Shown piece after piece: positions 26,411-38,075 of a DNA stretch of 64,000 nt. How positions within the stretch are numbered: the first letter of the stretch is position 1; every line of letters starts with the position of its first letter. The notes beneath the pieces are model-generated. The model was not told the DNA's origin. It made no database searches and saw only the letters and a program-made list of their open reading frames with translations. Both the position numbers and the translations under genes were made by a program. The stretch is from Streptomyces corallincola (GTDB lineage Bacteria; Actinomycetota; Actinomycetes; Streptomycetales; Streptomycetaceae), in assembly GCF_019104725.1 (NCBI RefSeq), contig NZ_JAHRXF010000015.1, positions 57,306 to 121,305 on the forward strand. Reading direction: 5' to 3'.

Positions 26411-27659
26411 GCCCCAGGTGTACCACCGTGACCCCCTCGGTCCCGGCCGCCCAGGAGGCGTCACTGACCGCCGCGACACAGCGGACGTGCCCCCGCTCAC
26501 CCATCCTGGCCGCCGTCCGCAGCAGCGCGGCCCGCTGCACCGGGTCCAGGCTCCGGTCGAACCCGTCGGCCAGCACCGTGAGGGTGCGCAGCGCGTCCGG
26601 CACCTCGCCCGGACCGTCCATGTCCAGCACGCCGGGACCGGTTAGCAGGACCAACGCCAGTGCCACGTAACGGAGTTCGCCATCCCCCAGGCGGGCCAGC
26701 TCGGTCCGCGCGCCGTGCCCCCGGTCGAGCAGGGCACGTACCGTACCGTCGGACAGCGGCTCGGCCAGCAGGTCGGCCACCGGGGCGGCGCAGCCCGCGT
26801 CCAGGCTCTCCACCAGCAGGGCGTGGCGGCGTCCGCACTCGCTGCGGGTGCGCCACAGCACGTCCGCGAGGTTGTCGCAGCCCGCCATCAGGCGGCCGGT
26901 GCCGGTGGGCACGGGGGCGTGCATGTACTCGGGGCGCGGGTCGCAGGGGAAGACCGAGCGCAGCGCGACCACCATCTGTTCGGCGGCGGCCAGCACCCGC
27001 CGCTGCCCGTCGGTCTTGCCCGCCACCCGCAGCGGCAGCAGCGCGGTGCCCAGCCGGTCGTCCGGCAGCGGGGCGCGGGTCACCGGGGCGGCCCCGGCGG
27101 TGTGCCACGCGGCCTGCACCGCGCGCCGCCCCGGATCGCGCAGCGCGGTCTCGAACAGGACGACCCCCCGCGCGCTCAGCCGCTCCCCGACGATCCGCAG
27201 CTCGGGCTCGGCCTGTACGGCGATGTCCAGCCGGACCGGTCCCTCCGCGCCGTCCGCCGTACAGCCGATCCGGAAGCCGCGCCTGCCCTGCGCGTCGGGC
27301 CGGGCCCGGTCGGGAATCCGGGCGGCCGGGTCGGGGAACGCCTCCACCAGCGGCGCTCCCCCGCCGAGCCGGGCCAGCGCCTCGTACGCACCGAGCGCGG
27401 TGGACTTGCCACTGCCGCTGGGCCCCGCGAGCAGGGTGACGGCGCCGAGCGGGAACTCGGCGCGCCGGTGCCCGGCGTAGGCGGAGAGCCGCAACTCGGT
27501 GATCCGGGCCCGGAGATCGGGCGCACCGGGCGGCCCGTCGGCCACCACCGGGGCGCCGATGTCCGGCATGGGCCCCGGCACCCTGCTGTACTGCGCGGGA
27601 ACGACCGGCTCGCCCGTACCGGACGCCACGGGTCCGGCGGGCGCGGAAGACACGACCAT
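26394..27659 (-). CDS. AAA/ABC-type ATPase, uncharacterised
   Basis: 421 residues. After ~45 low-complexity residues comes RITELRLSAYAGHRRAEFPLG, then Walker A GPSGSGKST (~85-93), typical of SMC/RecF-like standalone ATPases. Near the C-terminus, LARLGDGELRYVALALVLLTGPGVLDMDGPGE resembles the ABC signature and a modified Walker B, followed by a D-loop-like region. No membrane domain is linked. ATG 27659; it could start later. Its 3' end overlaps the MazG-like gene, suggesting cotranscription. Function unknown. Confidence 0.75.
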   Translation of the reverse strand: MVVSSAPAGPVASGTGEPVVPAQYSRVPGPMPDIGAPVVADGPPGAPDLRARITELRLSAYAGHRRAEFPLGAVTLLAGPSGSGKSTALGAYEALARLGGGAPLVEAFPDPAARIPDRARPDAQGRRGFRIGCTADGAEGPVRLDIAVQAEPELRIVGERLSARGVVLFETALRDPGRRAVQAAWHTAGAAPVTRAPLPDDRLGTALLPLRVAGKTDGQRRVLAAAEQMVVALRSVFPCDPRPEYMHAPVPTGTGRLMAGCDNLADVLWRTRSECGRRHALLVESLDAGCAAPVADLLAEPLSDGTVRALLDRGHGARTELARLGDGELRYVALALVLLTGPGVLDMDGPGEVPDALRTLTVLADGFDRSLDPVQRAALLRTAARMGERGHVRCVAAVSDASWAAGTEGVTVVHLGRDGTL

Positions 27660-27976
27660 GAGCGGACGGTACGGCTCCGCCCGCCCGCCGAACCGTTTCG
27701 CCGCCTCCGCCTTCCTACGAACGGGCGACCGGCGGACCCGAAAACCTCCCGCACGCCCGCGCGCGGGCCTCAAGAGGAGCGCAAGATGCGCGGGGCGCAC
27801 GGGGAGCGGGGGTGCACGGGGTGCGCGGGGTGCGCGGGGTGCGCGGGGTGCGCGGGGTGCGCGGGAAGCCTGCGAAGCGTGCGACGGCGCGTACGGACGA
27901 CGAGAGGCGCACGAACGCGCTCCGGTCACCCCCGGCCTGCCCGCCCCGGTCACCCCCCGGCCTGCCGCGCCCAGGA
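27660..27976. other. 317-bp intergenic region with minisatellite
   Basis: Very GC-rich DNA between the SepF-like and ATPase genes. It contains the 9-bp array at 27812-27865. No supported gene was seen on either strand. Confidence 0.5.
27812..27865. repeat. 9-bp tandem repeat GTGCGCGGG
   Basis: Six contiguous units: one GTGCACGGG followed by five exact GTGCGCGGG. The core GCGCGGG is shared with the arrays at 39766 and 46559. Confidence 0.85.
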
Positions 27977-28354
27977 CTACCCCGCCCCCTCCATCAACCC
28001 GCTCACCTCGGTCCCCGGCGGGGTCAGCAGGAACACGTTCCGGTCCACCCGGTGCATCCCGCTGCCCAGACCGAAGACGACGCCCGTGCTGAAGTCCAGT
28101 ACCCGCTTGGCGACATCGCCCTCCGCGCCGGACAGGTCCAGCAGGACCGGCACCCCGGACATCAGGGTCAGGGCCACGTCGCGGGCGTCGGCGAACACAT
28201 TGACCCGCATGACGACGAACCGCCGCCGGGTCTCGGTCTCGGCGTCGGGGAGTGAACGGTGTCCCACGGCCGACGGCCAGGCGTCCCTGCCGCGCAGCGG
28301 CACCACCTGGGCGAGCCCCTCCCACTGTTCGTCGGTGACGTCGTAGCGGCTCAC
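27977..28354 (-). CDS. SepF-like cell division protein paralogue
   Basis: 125 residues. The SepF (DUF552) core is clear: MRVNVFADARDVALTLMSG, PVLLDLSGAEGDVAKRVLDF, STGVVFGLGSGMHRVDRNVFLLTP. SepF helps anchor FtsZ and Z rings in Gram-positives. This copy lacks the usual N-terminal amphipathic membrane helix and a long linker, and is not next to ftsZ/ylmE genes, so it is probably one of the SepF-like paralogues of Streptomyces. GTG 28354 follows GGGGGA; an upstream ATG at 28384 is possible. Confidence 0.82.
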   Translation of the reverse strand: MSRYDVTDEQWEGLAQVVPLRGRDAWPSAVGHRSLPDAETETRRRFVVMRVNVFADARDVALTLMSGVPVLLDLSGAEGDVAKRVLDFSTGVVFGLGSGMHRVDRNVFLLTPPGTEVSGLMEGAG

Positions 28355-28564
28355 CGGTTCCCCCCGACCTGACTCGCACTCCATGCCTGCACCAGCCAAT
28401 TCTTACGCCAAGTCACCCGTTCAGCCCAACAACGACACGGTCCGCCACTCCGTAGGGGCGTCACTTCCACCCCACACCGGAACACTTGTGCGGATAGATC
28501 CGGTTCTTACCCCCCTCTCAACGGACTCTTCACGAGGCGTCACACCCCGCTCACCACCCGCCAC

Positions 28565-28570
28565 TAGCGT
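28565..28570 (+). promoter_or_regulatory. -10 element of a probable leaderless transcript
   Basis: TAGCGT ends 8 nt before GTG 28579, with no ribosome-binding site between. This matches the TANNNT spacing of leaderless actinobacterial genes. No clear -35. Confidence 0.4.
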
Positions 28571-28578
28571 CCGGTGCC

Positions 28579-30324
28579 GTGCATGCGGCAGAGACACGGG
28601 TGACGACCCCCGCCCGGCGACCCCGGTGGGCGCTGCCCGCGACCGGTGAGCGCGGTGGCGGCGATGGTGCGGCGCCCGCGCAGTGGCACCGGGTGCTGAC
28701 GCTGCTCGCGGTGGTGAGCCTGTTCATCGGCACCCGCTCGGTGTGGACCGAGGCGTCGGTCCACCGCCTCGCGCTCGCCGCCGTGATCTCCGGCTGCTAC
28801 GCCGCGATCCTGGCGACGGGCGTGCTGGCGCTGACGGTCCGCCGGACCCGGTCGCTGGCCCGCGTCGATCTGCTGGTGCTGCTGACCGCCCTGACCCTGA
28901 CCGGCTGCGCCTGGGCGCTGGCCCACGCGGGCGGCGACGAGGCGGCGCTGACCACGCAGGCCGCGCGCCAACTGGCCGCCGGACGACCGGTGTACGGGCA
29001 GCCGTGGCCGTGGCTGTTCCACGGCCGGAGCATCGCGCTGACCCCGACGATGAGCGGCGGCTACGACTACACGTACGGCTATCCCCCGCTCGCCCCGCTG
29101 CTGACCGCGCCGCTGCTGTGGACCGGGCACGGCGGCACGCCCGCGACGGCGATGGCCACGCTGGCGCTGGGGGTGGGCGCGGTGCTGCTGTGGCGGATGC
29201 TGCCGGTGCCGTGGCGGTCGGCGGCGACCGCCGTCTGCCTGGGCTTCGGCTTCCTGCCGTCCTACGCCCGGCAGGGCTACCCGGCGGTCCCGGCGCTGGC
29301 GCTGCTCGTCCCGGTGGTGGTCGGCTGGCCGCGCATCGGGCGCGGCGGGCGACTCGGCCGGGCGGGGATCGCGCGGGCCGTCTGCCTGGGCGCGGCATGC
29401 GCGGCCCAGCAACTCCCCTGGTTCGTCACGCCGTTCCTGCTGGCCGGGCTGTACGCGGTACGGCGCGGGGAGTCCGGCGGGCGGGTCGCCACGCGGATGC
29501 TGCTGCGCTTCGTCGGGCTCGCGGCAGGCACCTGGCTGCTGATCGACGCGTACATCGTCGTACGGGAGCCGGGGAGCTGGCTGCGCGAGGTGGCGCTGCC
29601 GCTGACCCAGGACGCGATCCCGCACGGGCAGGGCCTGGTGGGCGCCTCGTTGTACTTCACCGGCGGCGGCGACCGCATCGCCTGGTACGGGCACGCGGGC
29701 ATCCTGCTGGCGCTCGCGCTGGTCGCCCTGTCGGTGCTGTTCGCCCGGAGCCTGGGTCCCGCCGCGACCGTGCTGCCCTGGTGCGCGTTCTATCTGGCGA
29801 CCCGCTCCCAGGACGGCTACTACCTGCTGATGACCCCGCTGTGGCTGGCGGCGGCGGTCTCCGCACCGACCTCGGAGTTCGCGGAGGCGTGGCAGCCGCG
29901 TCCACGCTGGCTGCGGCACCGAGGGGCTCTGGCGGGCGCCGCCGCACTGCTGGTGCTCCCCGCCCTGACGGGCTCGGCCCTCGCGGTCACGGGCCGCCCG
30001 CCCCTGCGGATGACGGTCACGGCGGCACCGGAAACCGGCGCACGGACACTGACCGGTCTGACAGTACGGGTCACCAACACCGGCGACACCCCGCTGACCC
30101 CGCACTACATGTTCGCGCGCGGCCAGATCATGAGCCGCTACTGGCCCCAGCGACACGGCCCGACCACAATCCCGGCCCACACCACGGCCACCGTCACCCT
30201 CCGGCCCCCCGACGGCCGCCTCCCCCTCCCCCGGGCCCGCCTCCGCCTCCGCGCCTTCACTCCGACCCCCCAGACCCTGTCCACGGTGGTGGTCCGCACG
30301 GACGAACTGGAGCGGCTGCGCTGA
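28579..30324 (+). CDS. polytopic membrane protein (GT87/mannosyltransferase-like)
   Basis: 581 residues with about 11-12 hydrophobic helices between ~38 and 460. Between early helices lies a periplasmic-type loop with ARQLAAGRPVYGQPWPW and YDYTYGYPPLAPLLTAPLL, resembling the acceptor-side loop of polyprenol-phosphate-dependent (GT-C, DUF2029-like) glycosyltransferases. The C-terminal ~120 residues after the last helix are a beta-rich extracytoplasmic domain (TGLTVRVTNTGDTPLTPHYMFARG). GTG 28579 fits a leaderless start; GTG 28600 is an alternative. No sugar pathway genes are nearby. Confidence 0.75.
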   Translation: MHAAETRVTTPARRPRWALPATGERGGGDGAAPAQWHRVLTLLAVVSLFIGTRSVWTEASVHRLALAAVISGCYAAILATGVLALTVRRTRSLARVDLLVLLTALTLTGCAWALAHAGGDEAALTTQAARQLAAGRPVYGQPWPWLFHGRSIALTPTMSGGYDYTYGYPPLAPLLTAPLLWTGHGGTPATAMATLALGVGAVLLWRMLPVPWRSAATAVCLGFGFLPSYARQGYPAVPALALLVPVVVGWPRIGRGGRLGRAGIARAVCLGAACAAQQLPWFVTPFLLAGLYAVRRGESGGRVATRMLLRFVGLAAGTWLLIDAYIVVREPGSWLREVALPLTQDAIPHGQGLVGASLYFTGGGDRIAWYGHAGILLALALVALSVLFARSLGPAATVLPWCAFYLATRSQDGYYLLMTPLWLAAAVSAPTSEFAEAWQPRPRWLRHRGALAGAAALLVLPALTGSALAVTGRPPLRMTVTAAPETGARTLTGLTVRVTNTGDTPLTPHYMFARGQIMSRYWPQRHGPTTIPAHTTATVTLRPPDGRLPLPRARLRLRAFTPTPQTLSTVVVRTDELERLR

Positions 30325-30430
30325 GCGGGGCCGGGGAGCCCGGCCCAGTCGGCGGTGCCGGGTTCCGCGACCCACTCGGCTCGGAGCGCACACCGCGAGC
30401 AGCCCGCCCTGGTCCGGCTCGTCCGGCCGC

Positions 30431-30462
30431 GCCCGCACCGCCGCTCGCCCGCACCGCCGCTC
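30431..30462. repeat. 16-bp direct tandem repeat
   Basis: Two exact copies of GCCCGCACCGCCGCTC back to back, followed by a partial third, in the intergenic region before mutA. Confidence 0.8.
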
Positions 30463-30559
30463 GCCCGCGCCCACACCCACGCCCCCGGCCCGCCCCGCCA
30501 ACCGGGTGAGAGGTGCGGCTCACAGGGGCGGGGAGGGGAAGGTCACAGGGGGTGGTCGG

Positions 30560-30587
30560 GTGACAGGTGAGCGGGCTGACCTAGCAT
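30560..30587 (+). promoter_or_regulatory. promoter for leaderless mutA
   Basis: GTGACA (30560-30565), 16 bp, then TAGCAT (30582-30587). The ATG at 30594 begins 6 nt later with no ribosome-binding site. Confidence 0.5.
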
Positions 30588-30593
30588 CCGAGC

Positions 30594-32401
30594 ATGACGG
30601 TCCTGCCTGACGACGGGCTCTCGCTGGCCGCCGAGTTCCCTGCCGCGACACATGAGCAGTGGCAGCACCTCGTGGAGGGTGTGCTGCGCAAGTCGGGCAA
30701 GGATGTCTCGGGGGACGCGGCCGAGGATGCCCTGTCCACGACGTTGGAGGACGGGCTGCGCACGCGGCCCCTCTACACGGCGCGCGATGCCGCGCCCGAG
30801 CCCGGCCTGCCGGGCTTCGCGCCGTTCACGCGCGGGGGGCGCCCGGAGGGGAACTCGCCCGGCGGCTGGGACGTACGCCAGCGGCACGCGGCGCCCGTCG
30901 AGGGGGCGGTGCTCGCGGACCTGGAGAACGGCGTGACCTCGCTGTGGCTGGTCCTCGGGGAGGGCGGCATTCCGGTGGCCGGGCTGGAGGGCGCGCTGGA
31001 CGGCGTTCTCCTCGATCTGGCCCCGGTCGCGCTGGACGCGGGCGCCGCGACCGAGGAGGCGGCGGCCGTGCTGCTGCGGCTGTACGCGGAGCGGGGCGTG
31101 GCTCCCGAGGCGGCGCGCGGCACGCTGGGCGCCGATCCGCTGGGCTGGGAGGCCCGTACCGGCGAGGCACTGGACGTCGCACCCCTGGCCGCGCTCGCGG
31201 CGCGCACCGCCGAAGCGTGGCCGCACCTGCGGACGATGACCGTGGACGCGCTGCCGTACCACGAGGCGGGCGGCTCGGCGGCACAGGAGCTGGGCGCGTC
31301 CCTCGCCACCGGTGTGGCCTATCTGCGGGCGCTGACCGACGCGGGCCTCAGCACCCAAGTGGCCCTCGGGCAGCTGGAGTTCCGGTACGCGGCGACCGCC
31401 GACCAGTTCCTGACCGTGGCCAAGCTGCGCGCGGCCCGGCGGCTGTGGGCGCAGGTCGCGGAGGCCTGCGGGGCGCCGGGCGCGGGCGCGCAGCGGCAGC
31501 ACGCGGTGACCTCGCCGGTGATGACGACCCGCCGGGACCCGTGGGTGAACATGCTGCGCGCGACGGTGGCGACGCTGGCCGCCGGGGTGGGCGGCGCGGA
31601 CGCGGTGACGGTGCTGCCGTTCGACCACGCGCTGGGCCTGCCGGACGCGTTCGCGCGCCGGATCGCCCGCAACACCTCGACCATCCTGGTGGAGGAGTCG
31701 CACCTGGCCCGGGTCATCGACCCGGCGGGCGGCTCCTGGTACGTGGAGCGGCTCACCGACGAACTCGCCCACGCGGCCTGGGAGTTCTTCCGTTCCCTGG
31801 AGAGCGACGGCGGTCAGGCGGCCGTGCTGCGCTCCGGGCGGCTGCGCGAGGACCTGGCCCGCACCTGGCGGGAGCGCTCCCGGAAGCTGGCCACCCGGCG
31901 CGAACCAGTCACCGGGGTCAGCGAGTTCCCGTTCCTCGCGGAGAAGCCCGTACCGCGCGAGCCCGCGCCCGAGGGGCCGTCCGGCGGGCTGCCGAGGGTG
32001 CGCCGCGACGAGGCGTACGAGGAGTTGCGGGCCCGTTCCGACGCGCATCTCGCGGCGACCGGGGCGCGGCCCCGGATCTTCCTGGCGACGCTCGGCACGG
32101 CCGCCGAGCACACCGCGCGCGCCGGTTTCGCCGCCAACCTGTTCCAGGCGGGCGGCATCGAGCCGGTCACCGGGGGCCGGTTCGAGGACAGCGGCGCCGC
32201 CGAGGCGGTGCTGTGCTCCAGCGACGCCCGGTACGCCGAGGAGGCCGAGCGGGCCGCCGAGGCGCTGCGCGCGGCCGGGTGCGGGCACGTGTTCCTCGCG
32301 GGCCGCCCGGCGGAGTACGCCGGTGTGGACGCCCACGTCTTCGCGGGCTGCGACGCGGTCGCCGTACTCTCCGCGACCCTGGACCGGATGGGAGTGGCCC
32401 G

Positions 32402-32405
<4 letters not shown>
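30594..32405 (+). CDS. mutA: methylmalonyl-CoA mutase small (beta) subunit
   Basis: 603 residues. It forms the heterodimeric methylmalonyl-CoA mutase with MutB but does not bind B12: where the large subunit has DxHxxG this chain reads [18 protein letters not shown]. Substrate-barrel features such as [39 protein letters not shown] and [26 protein letters not shown] are typical. The start is placed by the leaderless promoter. TGA overlaps the mutB ATG by 4 bp. The enzyme interconverts succinyl-CoA and (R)-methylmalonyl-CoA, feeding propionate metabolism and polyketide precursors. Confidence 0.95.
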
Positions 32406-34693
<2,288 letters not shown>

Positions 34694-34701
34694 CGGCGCG
34701 C

Positions 34702-35688
34702 ATGGCAGCCATCGATCTGGACGCGTACACGAAGGGCGTGCTGGACGGCAGGCGGGCGGTCGTCGCGCGCGCCATCACGCTGGTCGAGTCCACCCGGCCG
34801 CAACACCGGGCGCAGGCGCAGGAGTTGCTGACCGCGCTACTTCCGCACAGTGGCCGGGCCCGGCGGATCGGGGTGAGCGGGGTGCCGGGCGTCGGGAAAT
34901 CGACGTTCATCGACGCCTTCGGCACGATGCTGACCGGGCTCGGGCACCGGGTGGCGGTGCTCGCCGTGGACCCGTCCTCGACCCGCACCGGCGGCTCGAT
35001 CCTCGGCGACAAGACGCGCATGGAACGCCTCGCGGTGGACCCGCACGCCTTCGTCCGGCCCTCCCCCAGCGCGGGCACGCTGGGCGGGGTCGCCAAGGCC
35101 ACCCGTGAGTCGATGGTCGTGATGGAGGCGGCGGGGTACGACGTGATCCTGGTCGAGACCGTGGGCGTCGGGCAGTCCGAGACGGCCGTGGCCGACATGG
35201 TGGACTCCTTCCTGATGCTCACCCTGGCCCGCACCGGCGACCAGCTCCAGGGCATCAAGAAGGGCGTGCTTGAGCTGGCCGACGTCATCGCCGTCAACAA
35301 GGCGGACGGCCCGCACGAACGCGACGCGCGTTCCGCGGCACGGGAGTTGGCGGGCGCGCTGCGCCTGATGCACGGCAGGGACGCGTTCTGGACGCCACCG
35401 GTGCTGAGTTGCAGCGCGCGGGAGGGCGCGGGTCTGGACACCGTGTGGGAGCGCCTGGAACAGCACCGGACGCTGCTCGACTCCAGCGGGCGACTGGCCG
35501 CCAAACGCCGTGAACAGCAGGTGGGTTGGACCTGGAGCATGGTCCGCGACGACCTCCTCGGACGGCTGCACTCCCACCCGGCGGTCCGTGCGGCGGCGCC
35601 CGGTCTCGAACAGCGCGTCAGGGAAGGCACGTTGACGGCGACCAGGGCGGCGGAGGAGATCCTGCGGGCGTTCACGGGCGACGAGTGA
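34702..35688 (+). CDS. meaB: methylmalonyl-CoA mutase-associated GTPase MeaB
   Basis: 328 residues, G3E-family GTPase chaperone that protects and reloads the B12 cofactor of the mutase. G1 is GVPGVGKST (~58-66), followed by LAVDPSSTRTGGSILGDKTRM. VETVGVGQSE is the G3 region and NKAD is G4. It lies directly behind mutB and is also called ArgK in older annotation. ATG 34702 with the normal family length. Confidence 0.95.
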   Translation: MAAIDLDAYTKGVLDGRRAVVARAITLVESTRPQHRAQAQELLTALLPHSGRARRIGVSGVPGVGKSTFIDAFGTMLTGLGHRVAVLAVDPSSTRTGGSILGDKTRMERLAVDPHAFVRPSPSAGTLGGVAKATRESMVVMEAAGYDVILVETVGVGQSETAVADMVDSFLMLTLARTGDQLQGIKKGVLELADVIAVNKADGPHERDARSAARELAGALRLMHGRDAFWTPPVLSCSAREGAGLDTVWERLEQHRTLLDSSGRLAAKRREQQVGWTWSMVRDDLLGRLHSHPAVRAAAPGLEQRVREGTLTATRAAEEILRAFTGDE

Positions 35689-36161
35689 GAACAACTCCGT
35701 TGTCCTGTCGATGAGTTGATTCCTCGGCGAGGCCCTGCCGGGAGAAACGGTCTCCGGCACCGTCCTGTCGTGCGGACCGGAAGCGGCTCGCCCGACCGCC
35801 CCGCATCCCTGCCCCCGGCACCCCTGCCCCCGGCACCCCTGGCGCGCTCGTCCTCCGCCCCGCTCGCGCCGGGGCGGAACGCGCGCCGTCGGGGCAGTGG
35901 GCCCCCGCCCGGTTGCCGGTGGGCGGGTGGGCGCGCAGGCTCGACGGTGAGGGGGGGCCGCGCGGTGCGGGCCGGGCCGCGCGGGGAGCGTACGGCCGCC
36001 TACGCGGTGGTCGCGGCGGAGCGGGCAGGTCGCGGCCAGGGCGTGCGTGCGCGGACGCGCGCGGGTCCGGACGACCGGCGCCCCCGCTTCCGCGCTCTCC
36101 CGGTCCCGTTCCCGGTCCGCACTCGCATCCGGCTCTCGGCCGTCTCCTCCTGGAGGTCCCC
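35689..36161. other. 473-bp intergenic region
   Basis: Holds a two-copy 15-bp repeat (CCCTGCCCCCGGCAC at 35807-35836) and the nested hairpin at 35841-35887. The last ~30 bp carry the GGAGGT site of the esterase gene. Open frames here are GC-driven and not supported as genes. Confidence 0.5.
35841..35887. terminator. nested hairpin, candidate terminator of mutA-mutB-meaB
   Basis: Outer stem GGCGCGC / GCGCGCC encloses a perfect 8-bp inner stem CCGCCCCG / CGGGGCGG with a 7-nt loop. It begins ~150 bp after the meaB stop. Confidence 0.4.
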
Positions 36162-37136
36162 ATGAGCGATCTGCCCCCGCCGCCCGCCCCCGTCCTGGAA
36201 CCGGCGGCGAAGGAACTCACCGAGGCCACCGCACCCCACCCGCGCATCTACGAGGTCCCGCCCGAGCAGGGCCGGGGCATCCTCGCCGGGCTGCAGAGCG
36301 GGGAGGGGGTGGCGAAGCCCGAGGTGGACGAGGAGTGGGTGGCGGTCGATGCCGGGCGGTGGGGCACCGTACGGACACGGATCGTGCGGCCGAAGGGTGC
36401 TTCCGGGCCACTGCCGGTGATCTTCTACATCCACGGCGCGGGCTGGGTGTTCGGCGACGACACCACGCACGACCGGCTGGTGCGCGAGCTGGCCACGGGC
36501 GCGGGCGCCGCCGCCGTGTTCCCGGTGTACGACCTGGCGCCCGAGGCCCGCTACCCCACCCAGATCGAGCAGAACCACGCGGCGGCCCGCTGGGTCGTGG
36601 CCGAGGGCGCCGCGCACGGTCTGGACGCCTCGCGCATCGCGGTGTGCGGCGACTCGGTCGGCGGTGACATGGCCGCCGTGCTGGCGCAGATGGCGAAGGA
36701 CCGGGGCGATGTGCCGCTCGTCGCGCAGATCCTGCTGTACCCGGTGACCGACGCGCGGTTCGACACCGCGTCGTACACGCAGTTCGCGGACGGGTACTAC
36801 CTGACGCGGGACGGCATGATCTGGTTCTGGGACCAGTACACGACCGACCCGGCGCAGCGCGACGAGCGGTACGCCTCCCCGCTGCGCGCCTCCCTGGACG
36901 ACCTGCGGGGACTGCCGCCCGCCCTGGTGATCACCGACGAGGCGGACGTGCTGCGCGACGAGGGCGAGGCGTACGCGGCCCGGCTGCGCGAGGCCGGGGT
37001 GCCGGTGACCGGCGTACGGGTGCTCGGCATGGTGCACGATTTCCTGATGCTGGACGGCCTGCGGGACTGCCACGGCACGGCCGTCGCGCGCGGGATCGCG
37101 GTCGGCGCGCTGCGGCGGGCAGTGCACGGGAGCTGA
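36162..37136 (+). CDS. alpha/beta hydrolase, HSL/acetyl-esterase family
   Basis: 324 residues. Oxyanion motif IHGAGW (~90; the HGGG motif is HGAG), nucleophile elbow GDSVGGD (~164, Ser between), acid in TDEADVLRDEG and His in MVHDFLML. This is the hormone-sensitive-lipase-like group that hydrolyses short-chain esters. ATG 36162 follows GGAGGT. It stands alone and converges with the next hydrolase across a strong terminator. Natural substrate unknown. Confidence 0.9.
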   Translation: MSDLPPPPAPVLEPAAKELTEATAPHPRIYEVPPEQGRGILAGLQSGEGVAKPEVDEEWVAVDAGRWGTVRTRIVRPKGASGPLPVIFYIHGAGWVFGDDTTHDRLVRELATGAGAAAVFPVYDLAPEARYPTQIEQNHAAARWVVAEGAAHGLDASRIAVCGDSVGGDMAAVLAQMAKDRGDVPLVAQILLYPVTDARFDTASYTQFADGYYLTRDGMIWFWDQYTTDPAQRDERYASPLRASLDDLRGLPPALVITDEADVLRDEGEAYAARLREAGVPVTGVRVLGMVHDFLMLDGLRDCHGTAVARGIAVGALRRAVHGS

Positions 37137-37144
37137 CCCCCGCG

Positions 37145-37178
37145 CCCCCGGCCGTACGACCGCCCGCGCGGCCGGGGG
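37145..37178. terminator. strong bidirectional terminator
   Basis: Perfect 10-bp stem CCCCCGGCCG / CGGCCGGGGG with a 14-nt loop and TT after it, between two convergent hydrolase genes. Confidence 0.7.
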
Positions 37179-37179
37179 T

Positions 37180-37881
37180 TCAGCGGCGCAGGATGCCCGG
37201 CGCGTCCGGCGCGGTGGCGGTGGCGACCAGTCCGCCGGGGGTGGGACGGCCGCGCAGCAGGTCGGCCACGGCGGCGGAGGCCAGCGTGTGCCAGGTCGGC
37301 AGGCGGCGCAGCATGGCGTGGTCGGTGTCGTCGAGCAGGACCATCCCGGCCGGGGAACCGGCCGCGCGGGCGGCGAGGACGTAGCGGGCGGAGTCGTCGG
37401 GGCTGGTGATCCGGTCGTCGGCGCCGTGCAGGACCATCAGCCGGGTGCCGTCCAGGTGCCCGGCGGGTTCGCCCGGCGGCAGCCAGGGGGCGAGGCCGAG
37501 CACCCCGCGCACGGCCGGGTGCCCGGCGATGCTCAGGGCGACCCGGCCGCCCATCGAGTGGCCGACGAGGACCACGGGCACGGGTCCGAGCCGCGCCTCC
37601 AGCTGGTCAAGGGCGCGGCGGGCGTCGTCGGCGGCGGCACCGTCGTTCCAGCCCCGGTGGCGGTAGCGGACGTCGGCGAGCAGGACGTGGTGCAGGGGGA
37701 CGCTCCCGGCGACCGCGCGCAGCAGGGGCCGCATCCGCAGTGCGGCGAGGTGCCAGGGCCGGGAGGCGCTGTGGTCCTCGGCCCGGCCGCCGTGCAGGAA
37801 GATCACGGCAGCGCGGGCCGTGTCGGGCACATGCCGCTCGACCAGTGCGGTCCTGCCGCCGAGAACTGCGTCCGTCGCCAA
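37180..37881 (-). CDS. alpha/beta hydrolase
   Basis: 233 residues, small serine hydrolase. HGGRAEDHS near the oxyanion site, nucleophile GHSMGG (~107-112), acid DDRITSPDD and His in DDTDHAML. Start is TTG 37881, supported by GAGGAG 8-9 nt upstream and no better in-frame codon. A pair of 16-bp direct repeats lies 93-140 bp upstream. Substrate unknown; dienelactone-hydrolase-like or lipase-like roles are possible. Confidence 0.85.
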   Translation of the reverse strand: MATDAVLGGRTALVERHVPDTARAAVIFLHGGRAEDHSASRPWHLAALRMRPLLRAVAGSVPLHHVLLADVRYRHRGWNDGAAADDARRALDQLEARLGPVPVVLVGHSMGGRVALSIAGHPAVRGVLGLAPWLPPGEPAGHLDGTRLMVLHGADDRITSPDDSARYVLAARAAGSPAGMVLLDDTDHAMLRRLPTWHTLASAAVADLLRGRPTPGGLVATATAPDAPGILRR

Positions 37882-37973
37882 GGTGCCGTACTCCTCGTGT
37901 GCCGCGTCCGTGGGGTGCCGGGGGGAATCCGTAGCGGAGGTGGGGAACGGATTGGCCCGGCCGCCGGCCGGTT

Positions 37974-38021
37974 GTCGGACGGTACGGCATCACGGTGGAC
38001 CGATCGTCGGACGGTACGGCA
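37974..38021. promoter_or_regulatory. 16-bp direct repeats, 32-bp period
   Basis: GTCGGACGGTACGGCA occurs exactly at 37974-37989 and 38006-38021. The 32-bp period is about three helical turns, so two proteins could bind the same face. The repeats lie upstream of the hydrolase gene (start 37881) and just after the photolyase-like gene. Confidence 0.45.
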
Positions 38022-38075
38022 CGACGGCGGGCCCGTGGGCGGGAGCGGGCCGGGACGGGCACCGGAGCGCCGGGG

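Noticed and set aside
27812..27865. Possible CRISPR-like repeat array
   Set aside because: Units are 9 bp with no spacers, so it is a simple tandem repeat. The same applies to the other arrays.
30659..32401. Rightward extension of mutB upstream into mutA (1344 codons)
   Set aside because: The upstream part is an out-of-frame reading of mutA; homology and the ATGA overlap fix the start at 32402.
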